Positions 37,220-47,525 of a stretch of 64,000 bases of DNA are shown in pieces; positions within the stretch are counted from its first letter, which is position 1, and every line of letters starts with the position of its first letter. Source of the stretch: Arachnopeziza araneosa (Eukaryota > Ascomycota > Leotiomycetes > Helotiales > Arachnopezizaceae); NCBI GenBank assembly GCA_003988855.1, contig QYAI01000010.1, positions 62,001 to 126,000 on the forward strand, given 5' to 3'. The notes beneath the pieces were generated by a model. It saw only the letters and a program-made list of their open reading frames with translations, searched no databases and was not told where the DNA came from. Made by a program: the position numbers and the translations under genes.

Positions 37220-39709
37220 ATGTCGGTGGCTACAGAGTCGAGAGAGGTGGAAATGATTGATGTTAGAGATGGAAATGAAGAGTCCTCGAAGAACCGAAAA
37301 TCTGAGGACCAAGGTGAAGCAAATAATGGTCAAGTCACCTCAGCGGAGAAGGCTGCTTTAACGACAACAATACAAGACAAGACAAATGGACTGGTTCAAT
37401 CTGTTGAGAGGGATGAAAGCAGTTCACCGCCAACAGCGAATGACGACACTTCCCCCGCTATCACAAAGAGCGCTACCACATCTCCAGAGGAACAAGACAA
37501 GCGGCCTGCAGGTGTGAAAGCGCCACTTGTTGTGTCTTCTGAATCAACAAAATTGGAAAAAGAGATTGCTAGTTTGACAGAAGTACTCGCGAGTGTATCC
37601 AACCAAGCAGCGCAAACGGTCCTTCGCCGGAACTGGAGAAGGTTCTTGTTTGAGGGTTACGATGAAGACCATGTTTCATTCCTTCTACGGGCAGGCTTGA
37701 AGAACGCAAACTTAAATATCTTGCAAAGAGTTCTGAAAGATGATACGCTCTTCAAAGAACCTCTACAAAAATATACGGCAAAAAATCCAAGATTCGTGGA
37801 TGGTGTCTTGCACAGTGTCACGGCCGAGGATCTTCTCAGCAAAGTGCCAGAGGAAGTATTAGATACGGCGCTCTCTTTACGAATGGAACATGCTGATGCG
37901 GATGATTTGGTTGCATGGTTAGCACATTGGGATAGGTTGGGCTTCAGGAAGCATGATAAAGTTACACTTGATGAAGATGGTTACGAGACAATCATAGTTG
38001 GTCCACCGAGCCCAATATTGAAGGATGCAGTTGAGACACCTGTTATTTCTAAGCATCAACATGAGGTCCCTGTATCGGGAGATAGGGATCCATTACTTGA
38101 GCAACAGGAGCGACACTTGGCTGAGCAACAACGAGACGCTGAAGCAAAACGTGTTGCTATGGCTGAAGAGAAGACGTTGTTAGAGAAAAAACGACAAAGT
38201 GAGCTGATTGCAACTCAGCAACAGAATGCCGCTTTGAAAGAGAGAGAGAATAAGGCTGTAACAATCCCCAAGGATTTGTCGCAATCCCAATGTCAATTGG
38301 CAAAGCCGGATCCACAAGGAGCCTGGGTCTGTCCAGACTGTCATCAAGGTCTTCCAACTTTTAGCGGATATACTTACGTGAGTAACCCCAAGTCGTTCTA
38401 ATTCAGGCTAACAATTACAGCACATCCACAAGAAACCCTGTACAAAGCGGCCGCCTCAAGGACACGTCGAATGGAAATTCTGGTGCTCGAACTGTTGTTC
38501 TGGATTTACTCAGAGTGTCGGGCTATCATATGTATGTTTTGACCTGCCGGAATTACCTATACTGACACGAAACAGCACAAGAAACGACAGGTTTGTGAAA
38601 ACAATGAGATTGCCCCTGCTACATCAGCATCTCATCAGCAAGGAAATGGTTGGCAATCTCCAAGTGCATATCCACGACCTATGGCACCACCTCGACCTGA
38701 TGCAATTGTATCACTGCCAAGACCACCAATGCACAGTCAACCCCACAGCCCCATTCTTCCACCGTCTTCAGCAAAGGTTCAGAAGCCTCCGCTTTCCACA
38801 CCTTCATATTCAACTCCAACCAAACTTCAAGAAACCGATATTAGACACTCACCTTCAGAGTTAAACCCGGACAAATTAGCAGCATTAAATGCTGAACTTC
38901 AGAAGGCGACTGATGCTTATGATAAAGGAATGAATGAGATTCCTGAAGAATGGGATCAAATGCAGAAGGATGCTAGAACCTTTTCACTCAAGAATCAGTG
39001 GTCAACAAAGAAGAGTCAGATTAGGAAGAAGTATGGTGTAAGTTTGAGGATGAGAGAGAAGGAGAAGGAAGCTAGAAGAGCAGCTGGTATCGATCCACCC
39101 AAATCGAAGCGTCTGGAAGAATTTCGGGCACAGCAAAGCTCTTCTCCATCGTTCTCTCCTGTCAATTCTCCGGCTGCTTCAACTGTGAATGGATATGCAC
39201 CACCATACAATTCACAATATCCAGCAAAGTCCGCGAGTCAACCCATAGAATTTCAAGGCTTTGGTATGCTTCAACCTAATAGGGCGCACAGTTCACCCCA
39301 GCAATCCCACTCTCAACCTCCGAATAAGCGTCGTCGTTCAGAAGAAGCAGAGCCACAACCACGTTCGTATCATCCGAACTTCGCTGCATCTCAACCAAGC
39401 TCCAGTCTAGCTATGGTCCGGACGAATTCTGAAGATGCTGCTCTGAAATTTGCGAGGAAAAGCGCGCCTTCTGTCGATCCAAAGTCTTCTGCGGAGCCGA
39501 GGAGCGCATTGCCCATTAGATCTGGCGAAGTGATTGACCTGTCGGATTCCGATTCGGATAGTGAGAATGGTATTCCTGCCGTAGCCAAGCAGGTGGAGAA
39601 GGAAGTGTTTAATGTAGTAGGAAAGATCATAGAGAACGAGGCAGAGAAGGAGAAATCTACCTATACTGACAAGACCCAAGAGGAAATGGGTCAAACGGAG
39701 ACGAAATGA
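37220..39709 (+). CDS. Protein with two tandem C2HC zinc fingers, three exons
   Basis: About 800 aa from exons 37220-38377, 38421-38531 and 38576-39709 (introns of 43 and 44 nt, GTGAGT and GTATGT donors, CAG acceptors, both phase 0). Residues 1-110 are acidic and disordered. A helical domain follows at about 113-250 (TEVLASVSNQAAQTVLRRNW onward), then a Glu/Gln-rich coiled coil at 294-344. Two zinc fingers of identical spacing, C-X2-C-X12-H-X5-C, use C371/C374/H387/C393 and C408/C411/H424/C430. Each intron falls just before the histidine, so exon 2 (37 codons) equals exactly one repeat unit. The C-terminal half is Pro/Ser/Gln-rich. It includes a Lys/Arg-rich helix and an acidic EVIDLSDSDSDSE motif at about 741, which resembles a SUMO-interacting motif. 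Likely nuclear and nucleic-acid or protein binding. I do not know the family. Confidence 0.8.
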
Positions 39710-41497
39710 GGATTTTACTAATGGAGCATCGGCGCTGGGATGATTTTGTACGTTTAGATTATTCCACGACCCTTTTCGCCTCAGCAATGGGGCGCGCTAG
39801 AACAGCAGCTCGAGACTGCAGCATGAATGAGCGGCATGTTTAGCATTAAACATTGAATGAGCAAGAAAATTGAGTGTTGCTTTTCCAAACGAACAAATCA
39901 ATAGCATCAGTTCCAGTGACTCAAGAATCGATCGTTCTACTTGAATATTCTTTGCATGAAAAACTAATGTCTGCTTCAGTTGGATTGTTCCGAGACCTGG
40001 GAATTGGTAGTGTCTTTCCGCCACGTGACCTCCGTCGAAAGCTCTCCCGAGCTCCTGTTCCATCGTTGCATAGCGCTCCTCGCACCGCAGTTCCTGGGCC
40101 ATATTTCAAGATCCTCAGCAAAGCGCGTCACAGTCGCGATGCTTCACGAACCATCATCATGGTAAGTATCATGCGTATCTAGTTTTCTCTCGTTCCATTA
40201 CTGCTCGTTCTCTACTTCACACAGAATCACAGTGGCTGCTTCATGCTAATTGCCTACCCCACCACGGTCGCATTTTCAACCTACCCATTCCCTCACACTG
40301 CATCGCAATCTGCGATAGTGGAATCGCGGCGCCCTCGAGGTTATCAGAATTCAATTAGGTTGGGGGACAATGTGGAGGCATGGCTGCGGATCAATCAGTC
40401 TCTGCATTTGGCTCTGTTTGAGGAGGAATGAGAGGTTTCAGTTCTCCGCGGAAGTTCGATCCAAATGATATTTCGAGCTAGATCGACCCGAGAGTTCTTT
40501 CTGCTCGAAGTCGAGTCTGCTGAAGGAAGGGATCAGCTATAGGATAGTTTCTCCAAGTGATCCAGGAAGAGTCGACCTGACAGCCATGAACGATTGCTTC
40601 GACAGTTTCCTCAACAGCGTTCTGCTATGGTGGATATTCAAACATATTTCTGCCGAAACTTGGGGAGACACGATATATGCTGGAAGGTTGAGCTGACTAG
40701 TCGTGGAATGCTTGATTAGGTTGCCTTCCTTTGTTTGAAAAGATCCGAGACAAGCGGCTGAGGTAGGTCATCAATTACAACAATGTATATTGTGATTCAC
40801 GAGATGGAGTTTTCAGAGAACTTGGATCTCCGTTTCATAGCAGAAATCCATACAAGGGCTTGGAAAGAACGCTGGGGGGCGGGGCGCTAAAATGTTGCCA
40901 ACGACTGCACCATATCATATACGCTCTACAGATCCCACAGAACTAAGAGCAAGAGCTTTGAGTTCTTGGAGATAGTCTCGTATTGGGACTTTGTCCGAGA
41001 AAGGAGTGGAATGGTCAATATGTGGGTGAGAGGTGTGTGCAAGTTGATATGCTGCTTGGAACATCGCCCCCTGAGCTACAGAGACTGTGAGGATGCAGAG
41101 ATGCGACAATTCTTCCGTAGACTCAAGCTCCGTATATATATAACTTGTAGTATCCAAAGAAATGAACTTTCAGTTTCCAAGAGAAGTAAGGGTACTTGTG
41201 GGAGTCTGTTCGCTGTGATGAGACATGGACCATATCAAAATACACAAAGGATACTTGATTTTGATAGAGAAAGAATAAAGCTAAAATTTTCATTGGATCA
41301 AGGCCTTGGCTTTCATATCAAATACTTTGAATCACAGATGCTATTATTTTGTATTTCACCAAGATTTGACCATCTAAACGAAATTCTCGCCAAACCCCAC
41401 ATCTCGCTCTCACAAATTATGGACAACACTTACTAACTCCCGGCACCATGAAACTCTTATGCAGACATGATATCAGCAAGCTTCATCGGATTTAGCT
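39710..41497. other. Intergenic region with one possible small gene
   Basis: Apart from the tentative two-exon gene at 39967-40431, nothing here is supported. A minus-strand frame at 40915-41157 reads plausibly but starts with TTG and is short. A plus-strand frame at 40966-41436 also lacks an ATG start. Confidence 0.35.
39967..40431 (+). CDS. Possible small spliced gene, 133 aa
   Basis: Exons 39967-40161 and 40225-40431 join in frame across a 63-nt intron with a GTAAGTATC donor and a CACAG acceptor. The product would be 133 aa, starting MSASVGLFRDLGIGS. It is rich in Arg/Ser/Pro in the first exon, with no signal peptide or domain I recognise. The good splice signals and the uninterrupted frame on both sides are the only support. 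The sequence could also be a non-coding transcript. Confidence 0.35.
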
Positions 41498-42762
41498 ATG
41501 ACCGATCTCAAAAGAGAAACAGATCTCCTCCCGGGATCTCTCTCAGTCAAGTACCCACCCCACCACTGTACGTTGAACCCCATGCTAACTTCCGCCAGTC
41601 CTCTCAAGCTCTTTGAACTCGCCAAGAATGAGGGCAGGCCGCTCTATTGTGCTGCCCCCATGGTTAGGTACAGCAAGGTTCGACTTCAGCCTCAAGTATA
41701 TTGCTTCAAATGCTGATGGGACTCTCGATAGCTTGCTTTCCGAGAAACGGTCGCTCAGTATGGAGTCGATTTGACCTGGACTCCTATGGTGAGCTTATTG
41801 TCTTTTGACTTTTACCAAATGCTGAAGCTTCTTTTCAGATTCTAGCAAAGGAATTTAATCGCAGCAGTCTCGCACGTGATAGTGGTAATTACAGGTTTTC
41901 ATCAGATCTTATCCTCCTCTTGGACTTGGCGTGCAAATTTATGGATTGAAGCTAATCTCTCAAAGACTTTACGCTCTCCCCCAACTCTCCGCCAACGATC
42001 ATTCAACTAGCCACTAACTCGCCCCTTGAGCTCTCTCATACAACCACACTCATCGCCCCCTACGTAAACGGGATCGATCTCAACTGCGGCTGTCCCCAAT
42101 CTTGGGCATGTTCATCCTCTCTTGGAGCAGCGTTAATGCAAAAGCGAGAACTTGTCGCCTCTCTCGTCTCAGCCGCAAAAAGTACTCTGAAATCCCTTGG
42201 CTATGAAAAAAAGACTGTGTCTGTCAAGATCAGGATTCATAAGAATCTTCAAGACACTCTTACTTTTATCAGAACAGTAGAAGAGGCTGGTGTCGATTTC
42301 ATCACGATTCATGGGCGGATGAGGAGCACACGGAGTTCTCAGCCAGTAGATTTGGAAGCTATTAAATTCCTGACTTCTCATGCCAGGGTTCCGGTGATTT
42401 CAAATGGGGATGTTTTCACGCTCTCTGACGCTCACCGCATTGCGGAGGTGACAGGTGTTCAAGGCGTTATGGCTGCACGAGGTATTCTAGAGAATCCGGC
42501 GCTATTTGATAGGAGGTTTGAGGACTTGGGAAGATGTCCGTGGGAGGCGGTGGAGGTATTCTTGAATAAAGCGGCGATGCAACCACTTCCGTATAAGTTG
42601 GTCGTGCATCATTTGATTGAGATGTGTGGGAGTGATAGGAAGCAGAAAGATGGGCCATTGTTGGGCAAGGAAGAGAGAGCGAGGGTTATGGAATGTAAGA
42701 GTATGGTTGAGCTGATTGATCTGTTGGATGAGGTTAGGGACATACGGAGGTTTGAGGGGTGA
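41498..42762 (+). CDS. DUS4: tRNA-dihydrouridine synthase, Dus4-like, four exons
   Basis: The spliced product is 359 aa, close to yeast Dus4 (about 367). Exons: 41498-41677, 41732-41788, 41839-41884 and 41966-42762, with introns of 54, 50 and 81 nt. The joins restore continuous Dus sequence: YCAAPMVRYSK-LAFRETV, LTWTPM-ILAKEFNRS and ARDSD-FTLSP. These FMN enzymes reduce specific uridines in the tRNA D-loop with NADPH. Visible family features are the AAPMVRYSKL flavin-site start, the active-site NCGCPQ (catalytic Cys at about residue 137), VSVKIRIHKN, the ITIHGRM phosphate-binding segment, VISNGDVF and GVMAARGILENPALF. Assignment to the Dus4 branch (U20a/U20b in yeast) rests on the AAPMVRYSKL/NCGCPQSWA style and the length, so it is likely but unproven. 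No helical C-terminal extension is present beyond the usual. Confidence 0.88.
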
Positions 42763-43410
42763 AATGAGCAAGATTAGGTTCAGTCGCCAAAACTGAGGTA
42801 GATGAATACAATAAGACTATCAATCTTTGTGCTGTTGAACCCCAGTCTTGTCACCTGAGCATTGTCCAGCATCTCAACGATCTCTTCATAGCAGATATCG
42901 AATTCGATTAGACCAGAAGCAATTTCGTTCTTCGGGTCTAGCTTCACAAATGAGACCAAAGAACAGAGAAAAGTGCCTAAGAAGCACTTATTTAAGAATC
43001 GCCAATTCACGAAAACTACAGCCGAAGGAATAAAAAAAGGGGAACTTAGTGATTCTTATGTGACAATCGTAGAAGACTAGCAGAGGAATGTCAAAACCTG
43101 GGTTTCACTGACTCGTATGTAACATTCACAGCAGAGCAGAGCTCTTGACAAGAAACGGCATTTTATTCTTTCCCATGTAGAGCTCCAAGACTGTTACGAG
43201 AGGTTCTAGATACAGCATTTGAGTCTTTCTTATATAACGATTCTCGAATATCACAGTCGATTGGCAAACGGGACTTGGCCTCCAAAGTTGGGTAGAATTT
43301 CTCTTCGCAGTGAGATGCTGCCACAGTGTTACATAGAGTTCAACAGAAACGGGCCGGATGGAGAAAATCTAGTAGATAGGAGAAACATGCAAGGGATTTC
43401 TGACAAGGCA

Positions 43411-43530
43411 TACGAAGGCCCCGGTCAAAAGTCAGGAAATTACAGGGCCTCCATACACTAAATGCCCTATAAATAAGCGACAAAGTATATTTGCAGGCTC
43501 TGAAGTCGCTGTAATTACAGGCTTTGTACG
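43411..43530. repeat. Inverted repeat, left arm (120 nt)
   Basis: Pairs with 43824-43943 in inverted orientation. Aligning the two arms by eye gives about 7 differences in 120 nt, all transitions (A/G or C/T). The arm includes the perfect 12-nt palindrome CTGTAATTACAG near 43509. The spacer of about 290 nt contains further diverged copies of the same motif (for example around 43605-43640 and 43790-43822), so the element is a repeat cluster with a fold-back outline. Confidence 0.85.
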
Positions 43531-43823
43531 CTGAAAGGAATTGGAGAAGAATTTAGAGAGCTTGCACACTGTAGGGAAGCGATAGGCTAGGTTGTTAGGC
43601 TTGTAAGCCCTTATAATTATAGGCTTCCTACGCTAAAAGGTACTAGACAGTGAGAGAAGCTATAACTAGATTTTGTAGGCACTTCGCTGCAACCTTTGCT
43701 ATAGCCTATAAGGCCCTGTAAGAGGCTTGAAACATGGCTCAAATTAAGCCCAGAATATAGGGTCTAAAGCCTGGAATTAGAGGGCTTACACGCTGTAATT
43801 TCCTGACTTTGGACCAGGGCCTT

Positions 43824-43943
43824 CGTACAAAGCCTGTAATTACAACGACTTCAGGGCCTGCAAATATACTTTGTCGCTTACTCACAGGGCACTTAGTGTA
43901 TGGAGGCCCTGTAATTTCCTGACTTTTGACCGGAGCCTTCGTA
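43824..43943. repeat. Inverted repeat, right arm (120 nt)
   Basis: Reverse complement of 43411-43530 with about 7 transition differences. Just inside this arm (about 43797-43823) the start of the same unit recurs, so the structure is part tandem, part inverted. No transposase or target-site duplication is obvious, so I cannot name it as a MITE. Confidence 0.85.
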
Positions 43944-44529
43944 TATACCGGCTGCAATTACATTCTATCTCGAATGTAACATTGATTGAGTACTCTAGCT
44001 AACAGATAGGGACACTTTATGAACAGTAAGACTTTTCATGTGTTATATTAGAATTCTTTTAAACTAGTTTAAACAAAGAATCATATATTAAATGTTGATC
44101 AGAGTCTCAATGGTCACAGTATTGACTCCGAACTGTCAAGTAAAATTCAGGCAAATCCGCAAAGAAGTGAACTCACGTCAAGCGTCGAAAACTTGACGCT
44201 CACTTTCAGTGTTCTACCCAGACTTAAACTTGGTCTAGTCGTGGATTTGACTCTCAATGCAGCGCCATGCAACAATTGAGGAAGAACCACTGGTATTCTT
44301 CTCTTCCAGGCCCACCAATCTATTGCTCAACCCCAATACCGCACAACAGACTTCTGCTGCTGGAGCTTTGGAGCAAAACTCAAAGACCGATCTGGTTCTT
44401 TCAATCGATGTGCGACGCTTGTAGAATCGACCGCTTTGGAGACTTCTTCAGATATCTCGAGCCGGTCGTATCTCCCCCTACAGCACCATTATTACTCGAG
44501 TTCAATCCGTTATATCCGTATCCCAAGTC

Positions 44530-44946
44530 CTAAGCTTCATAGTCCCAAATTCGTTCATAGAGGTAGCAATTGTGCTGTAGGAAAAGTCGAAAGTCATGAT
44601 GTCTTCTCGCTGCTAACTCTTCAACATAACTCGTGTGAAACTCTTTGGATATTGGCTTTTTCGGTTTCGTAGTGACTGTACAGAGCTGAACATGGTCTGC
44701 GGGGTAAAGGAGATGGAGATATCGCTCAGTGAAGTCGGGAAACAACTGTAGAAAGAAGCAATCCAAACCGACTTTAACTCGGCCGCCAAAGCTTGAAATG
44801 AGTTGGTTTTTCTTGGAGCTAATTACGAGTACATAAGATGGTGTAGCGAACGGCATTGTCATATGATGAGAGAGTGGGGTTGTGGGGCCAATCCCGAGCT
44901 GACCAGAGAAAATTTTCGAACTTTTTCCCACAATCTTATTCTTCAT
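44530..44946 (-). CDS. Possible small protein, 138 aa
   Basis: The frame from ATG 44946 (MKNKIVGKSSKIF) has a mixed, protein-like composition (VKVGLDCFFLQLFPDFTERY, then EELAARRHHDFRLFLQHNCY) rather than AT-driven low complexity. No domain, signal peptide or splice signal is evident. It could be the 3' exon of a longer gene, a relic, or chance. I record it only as a possibility. Confidence 0.25.
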   Translation of the reverse strand: MKNKIVGKSSKIFSGQLGIGPTTPLSHHMTMPFATPSYVLVISSKKNQLISSFGGRVKVGLDCFFLQLFPDFTERYLHLLYPADHVQLCTVTTKPKKPISKEFHTSYVEELAARRHHDFRLFLQHNCYLYERIWDYEA

Positions 44947-44999
44947 ATATTTACAAATAAGCCAATTGGACACAACAATTCAGGTTAATGTCCAGAATT

Positions 45000-45089
45000 G
45001 GTTTCTTGGTCTAGTGGTATGATTCTCGCTTAGGGATACTCTAAGCTCACAAATGCGAGAGGTCCCGGGTTCGACTCCCGGAGAAACCC
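45000..45089 (+). tRNA. tRNA-Pro (anticodon AGG) with an 18-nt intron
   Basis: The acceptor stem pairs GGTTTCT (45000-45006) with AGAAACC (45082-45088), with discriminator C at 45089 as usual in eukaryotic tRNA-Pro. The D-arm contains TGGTCTAGTGGT (A box). The anticodon stem is CTCGC/GCGAG with loop TTAGGG...T, giving anticodon AGG at 45032-45034. The canonical intron follows position 37 and spans 45036-45053. The T-arm is CCGGG-TTCGACT-CCCGG (B box). No CCA is encoded. It sits exactly at the left edge of the strongly AT-rich tract, next to nothing of related function. Confidence 0.95.
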
Positions 45090-45090
45090 A

Positions 45091-45097
45091 TTTTTTT
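45091..45097 (+). terminator. RNA polymerase III terminator
   Basis: A run of seven T residues begins two bases after the tRNA-Pro 3' end, the usual pol III stop signal. Confidence 0.85.
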
Positions 45098-45792
45098 GTC
45101 ACTATTTTTGATCCTATCAACTTTCTTTAGAGCATATTCTATTCCCTTGTTTACGCTGAATCGAATGGTGCAATATTCAAGTGTGTAGGATATCTGTAGC
45201 TTGAAATATTTAGAAGTGACAGTGTTATGAAGTTACCCTTTGATATTGCGTCGCACTATAGGATTGGAGCTCCCTATTGGTTTCAAATACTTGATACACT
45301 TAATTATTTATTGCTACTTTACATCTCTACGTGTTAAAAAAGTAGCACGTTTTAAAAAGATAGTACGTTCGAGAGAAAAAAGTATTTTTGATGTGGAAAG
45401 TATAATTGAAAAGAGGTTTTTTTCCCCGCAGACCCCCCCCTTTATATGCATAAATAATATCTCAAGAAAAAAACTTGTTAAAAAAAGAAATTATATCTGC
45501 AAAAGAAAGCACATCTCGAAGGAAGAAAGTATATTCCAAAAAAAATTTGTTGGAAAAAAAACCCGTTTGAAAAAAGGCATATTTGAAAAAGAAAGCATGT
45601 AAAGAAGAGAAAAAACTTCTATCAACGCTTTTGTTCAACGCTAAAGACTCTTCCCTAGCTATCTTCTAGGTAAGATTGTTACCCCAGACTTCAATTCCAC
45701 CCTCCTGCTAATAAATGTTATCTTCGTTAACTCGATACCCACTTCCATATTCCCCTCTTCTATCTGCGTAAGTAATGTACCAGAGAATGTCT
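45098..45792. other. A-rich intergenic sequence
   Basis: The plus strand from about 45340 to 45620 consists of degenerate A-rich units (GAAAAAAGTATTTTT, GGAAGAAAGTATATTCC and similar). The 120-aa frame through it is Lys/Ile-rich because of this composition and is not credible as a gene. Confidence 0.5.
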
Positions 45793-46856
45793 TCATTCCC
45801 AAAATTTTATTGCCAGGCTCGTATCAACGCTCATCCGTTCATCTAGACCTAAATAACCTATCCCTGCAATGTCGAAGTAGTCTGATCCGTCAATTTTACA
45901 TGGTTTTCTCGTATTTTCAACCAAAGCTGGTGCTTTCATGTTGCTTTTTGCATCCAAAAAAGTAGACCACTTATCTAACAAGGTTGAATTAACCACGTTA
46001 TGCAATACTGTGGCAACAACCATGTCGATTACACCATTAGCTGTAATGTGAATGCGGCCTTCAGAATGATAGGCTTTGGCAGTATCTTCTGCTATTTTGG
46101 TGCTTTCCTCTAGCTGCGACGCAGAAACCCGTCCTGCTTCGAAATCACTAATGAGAGTGAGCTCATGTGATTGCTTAGATGGCATCTTTTTAGATGGAGA
46201 CGCCTCCCTAGGATGTTCCATAATTTGCAGGGGTGACTCTGTCGAAGAAGATAAAGAAGGCACTTGTAAAGAAGAAGTCGCTTTGGTGGTTCTTTTTCCC
46301 TTTGCAAGTGGTACAGTACCAGACGAGCCATTTTTTCTTTTCTTTGAAGCTGGCACACTGACAGATAAGTCGTCTGTCTCTTCTCTTTCCTTCCTCTTTC
46401 GAGCAGCAGTAGTCTCTGGATATGTCTCTCTCAACTGCCTCCACATTTCACAAGGCAACTCGGATTGTGCGAAGTATGCATATTGTGAAATTTTTGTGAA
46501 CTGCTTATCTTTTCCCGCCCCCGACAATGGCGCCGATTCTATATCAAATGGCGGATAAAAAGTGGTTGTGGTATCTCTTACCTTGTCGTTCAAACCCAAG
46601 CTCCTCTTTTTATCGTCCACTTGATTTTCCCTAATTTGATTTAGAAACAAATGGAGTTGAAAGTTTCCTAGCGTGTCCGTCTCAAAGTAGGCCAAATATG
46701 TAGTGAAGGTGGCATCCTCGGGATGCCTTCCAAATGGTATTCTCCGCCGCCTGGTGAAACCACGATTATTTCAACCCTTTAATATAAAAGGGGTACATAC
46801 TTCTCATAACGGTAAATTTCTTCTACCTCTGAAGTAGTAGCGGCGCTTTCTTCCAT
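45793..46856 (-). CDS. Orphan protein, 337 aa, two exons, in AT-rich DNA
   Basis: Exon 1 is 46856-46801 (ATG, MEESAATTSEVEEIYRYE). A 50-nt intron follows (46800-46751, GTATGT donor, CACCAG acceptor), then exon 2, 46750-45793. The join is in frame and gives RYEKRRRIPFGRHPEDATFTTY, after which LAYFETDTLGNFQLHLFLNQIRE reads as a compact helical domain. Residues about 140-215 are a Lys/Arg/Ser-rich linker with nuclear-localisation-like clusters (KRKEREE, SKKRKNG, KGKRTTK). The last 110 residues are helical (TANGVIDMVVATVLHNVVNS). I do not recognise the family. Unlike its neighbours the frame has no nonsense codons, so it may be the only living gene in this tract. Nuclear location is inferred from the basic clusters only. 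Confidence 0.65.
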
Positions 46857-47522
46857 CTTATGTTGAATGAAGCTGCCAGGTTTCAGAATCGCGTTTGGTA
46901 TTCGATACAATTCTGTCGAGTGTGCTGCAGTGACTTTGTATCGGTAGACCGAGTAAGTTTCAGTGTGGTTAACTCAGATGTGAGTAAACTATATTCAACA
47001 AAGTATTGTTCGGTAGATGATGTTGTTAAAAGTAAGCAAGACTCTTTAATTAAATAGAAGTTTTATTTATAATTCAATACCAAAAATATATAATTTATAC
47101 TTGAAAAATACTAAATTAATATTATTTAAATCTCTTAAACTTAATGGTGTTAATACTAAAAAGAACTTTAAGATTTTACAATTAAAAAAATTTAAACTAA
47201 AACCATTTTAGTAAAAGCTTAAAACTTGATTAAAATAATAAAGTAATATTATAAACTAAATTACTAAACTTAACATTTAACCCTTTCAATTGTTGTATAT
47301 GAAATTCGACATTCAACCCTTTCAATTGTCATATATTATATTCGGCATTTAAGCTCTTTTAATTGTTATATATTTAATCTTGTATATATAGGAGATAATG
47401 ATTTAATGATTTAGAACACAAGGGCGTGCTATAAATTATTGCATTCCTTAGTGCTAGCTCTTAAGCTAGTAACCTAAAAAAAAGTTCAGATTAGTTTCTA
47501 TTCGCAAGCGCTCTATCTCGCC
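46857..47522. other. Very AT-rich sequence with minisatellite
   Basis: Mostly A/T homopolymer-like DNA. The right part holds copy 1 of the 37-nt minisatellite and its shared flank (separate entries). No gene is visible. Confidence 0.6.
47262..47378. repeat. 37-nt minisatellite, copy 1 (about 3 units)
   Basis: Units of the type CTTTCAATTGTTGTATAT followed by GAAATTCGACATTCAACC repeat with period about 37. The same unit forms a seven-copy array at 48446-48704. Both arrays are followed by a related block (47390-47525 and 48785-48925). Confidence 0.75.
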
Positions 47523-47525
47523 CTA
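47390..47525. repeat. Shared flank block, copy 1
   Basis: Direct repeat of 48785-48925. Anchors read in both: TTTAATGATTT, CACA..GCGTGCTA, AAAT(T/C)ATTGCAT, TAGTGCT(A/G)GCTCTTA(A/C)GCTAGT, then (C/G)GCTC(T/C)ATCTCG. Differences are mostly transitions, with a few indels. It ends at the stop codon of the decayed gene at 47523. Confidence 0.75.

Larger units (their letters stand above)
42763..44999. other. Intergenic region containing an inverted repeat
   Basis: About 2.2 kb between the Dus gene and the tRNA. It contains the inverted repeat at 43411-43943 (separate entries) and a doubtful small frame at 44530-44946. The short frames at 43219-43461 and 43739-43957 are reads through the repeat arms and are not genes. 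Confidence 0.5.

Noticed and set aside
40966..41436. 156-aa plus-strand frame upstream of the Dus gene
   Set aside because: Non-ATG start, no domain. Likely promoter and intergenic DNA.
45240..45602. 120-aa Lys/Ile-rich plus-strand frame
   Set aside because: Encoded by A-rich degenerate repeats. Composition alone explains the open frame.
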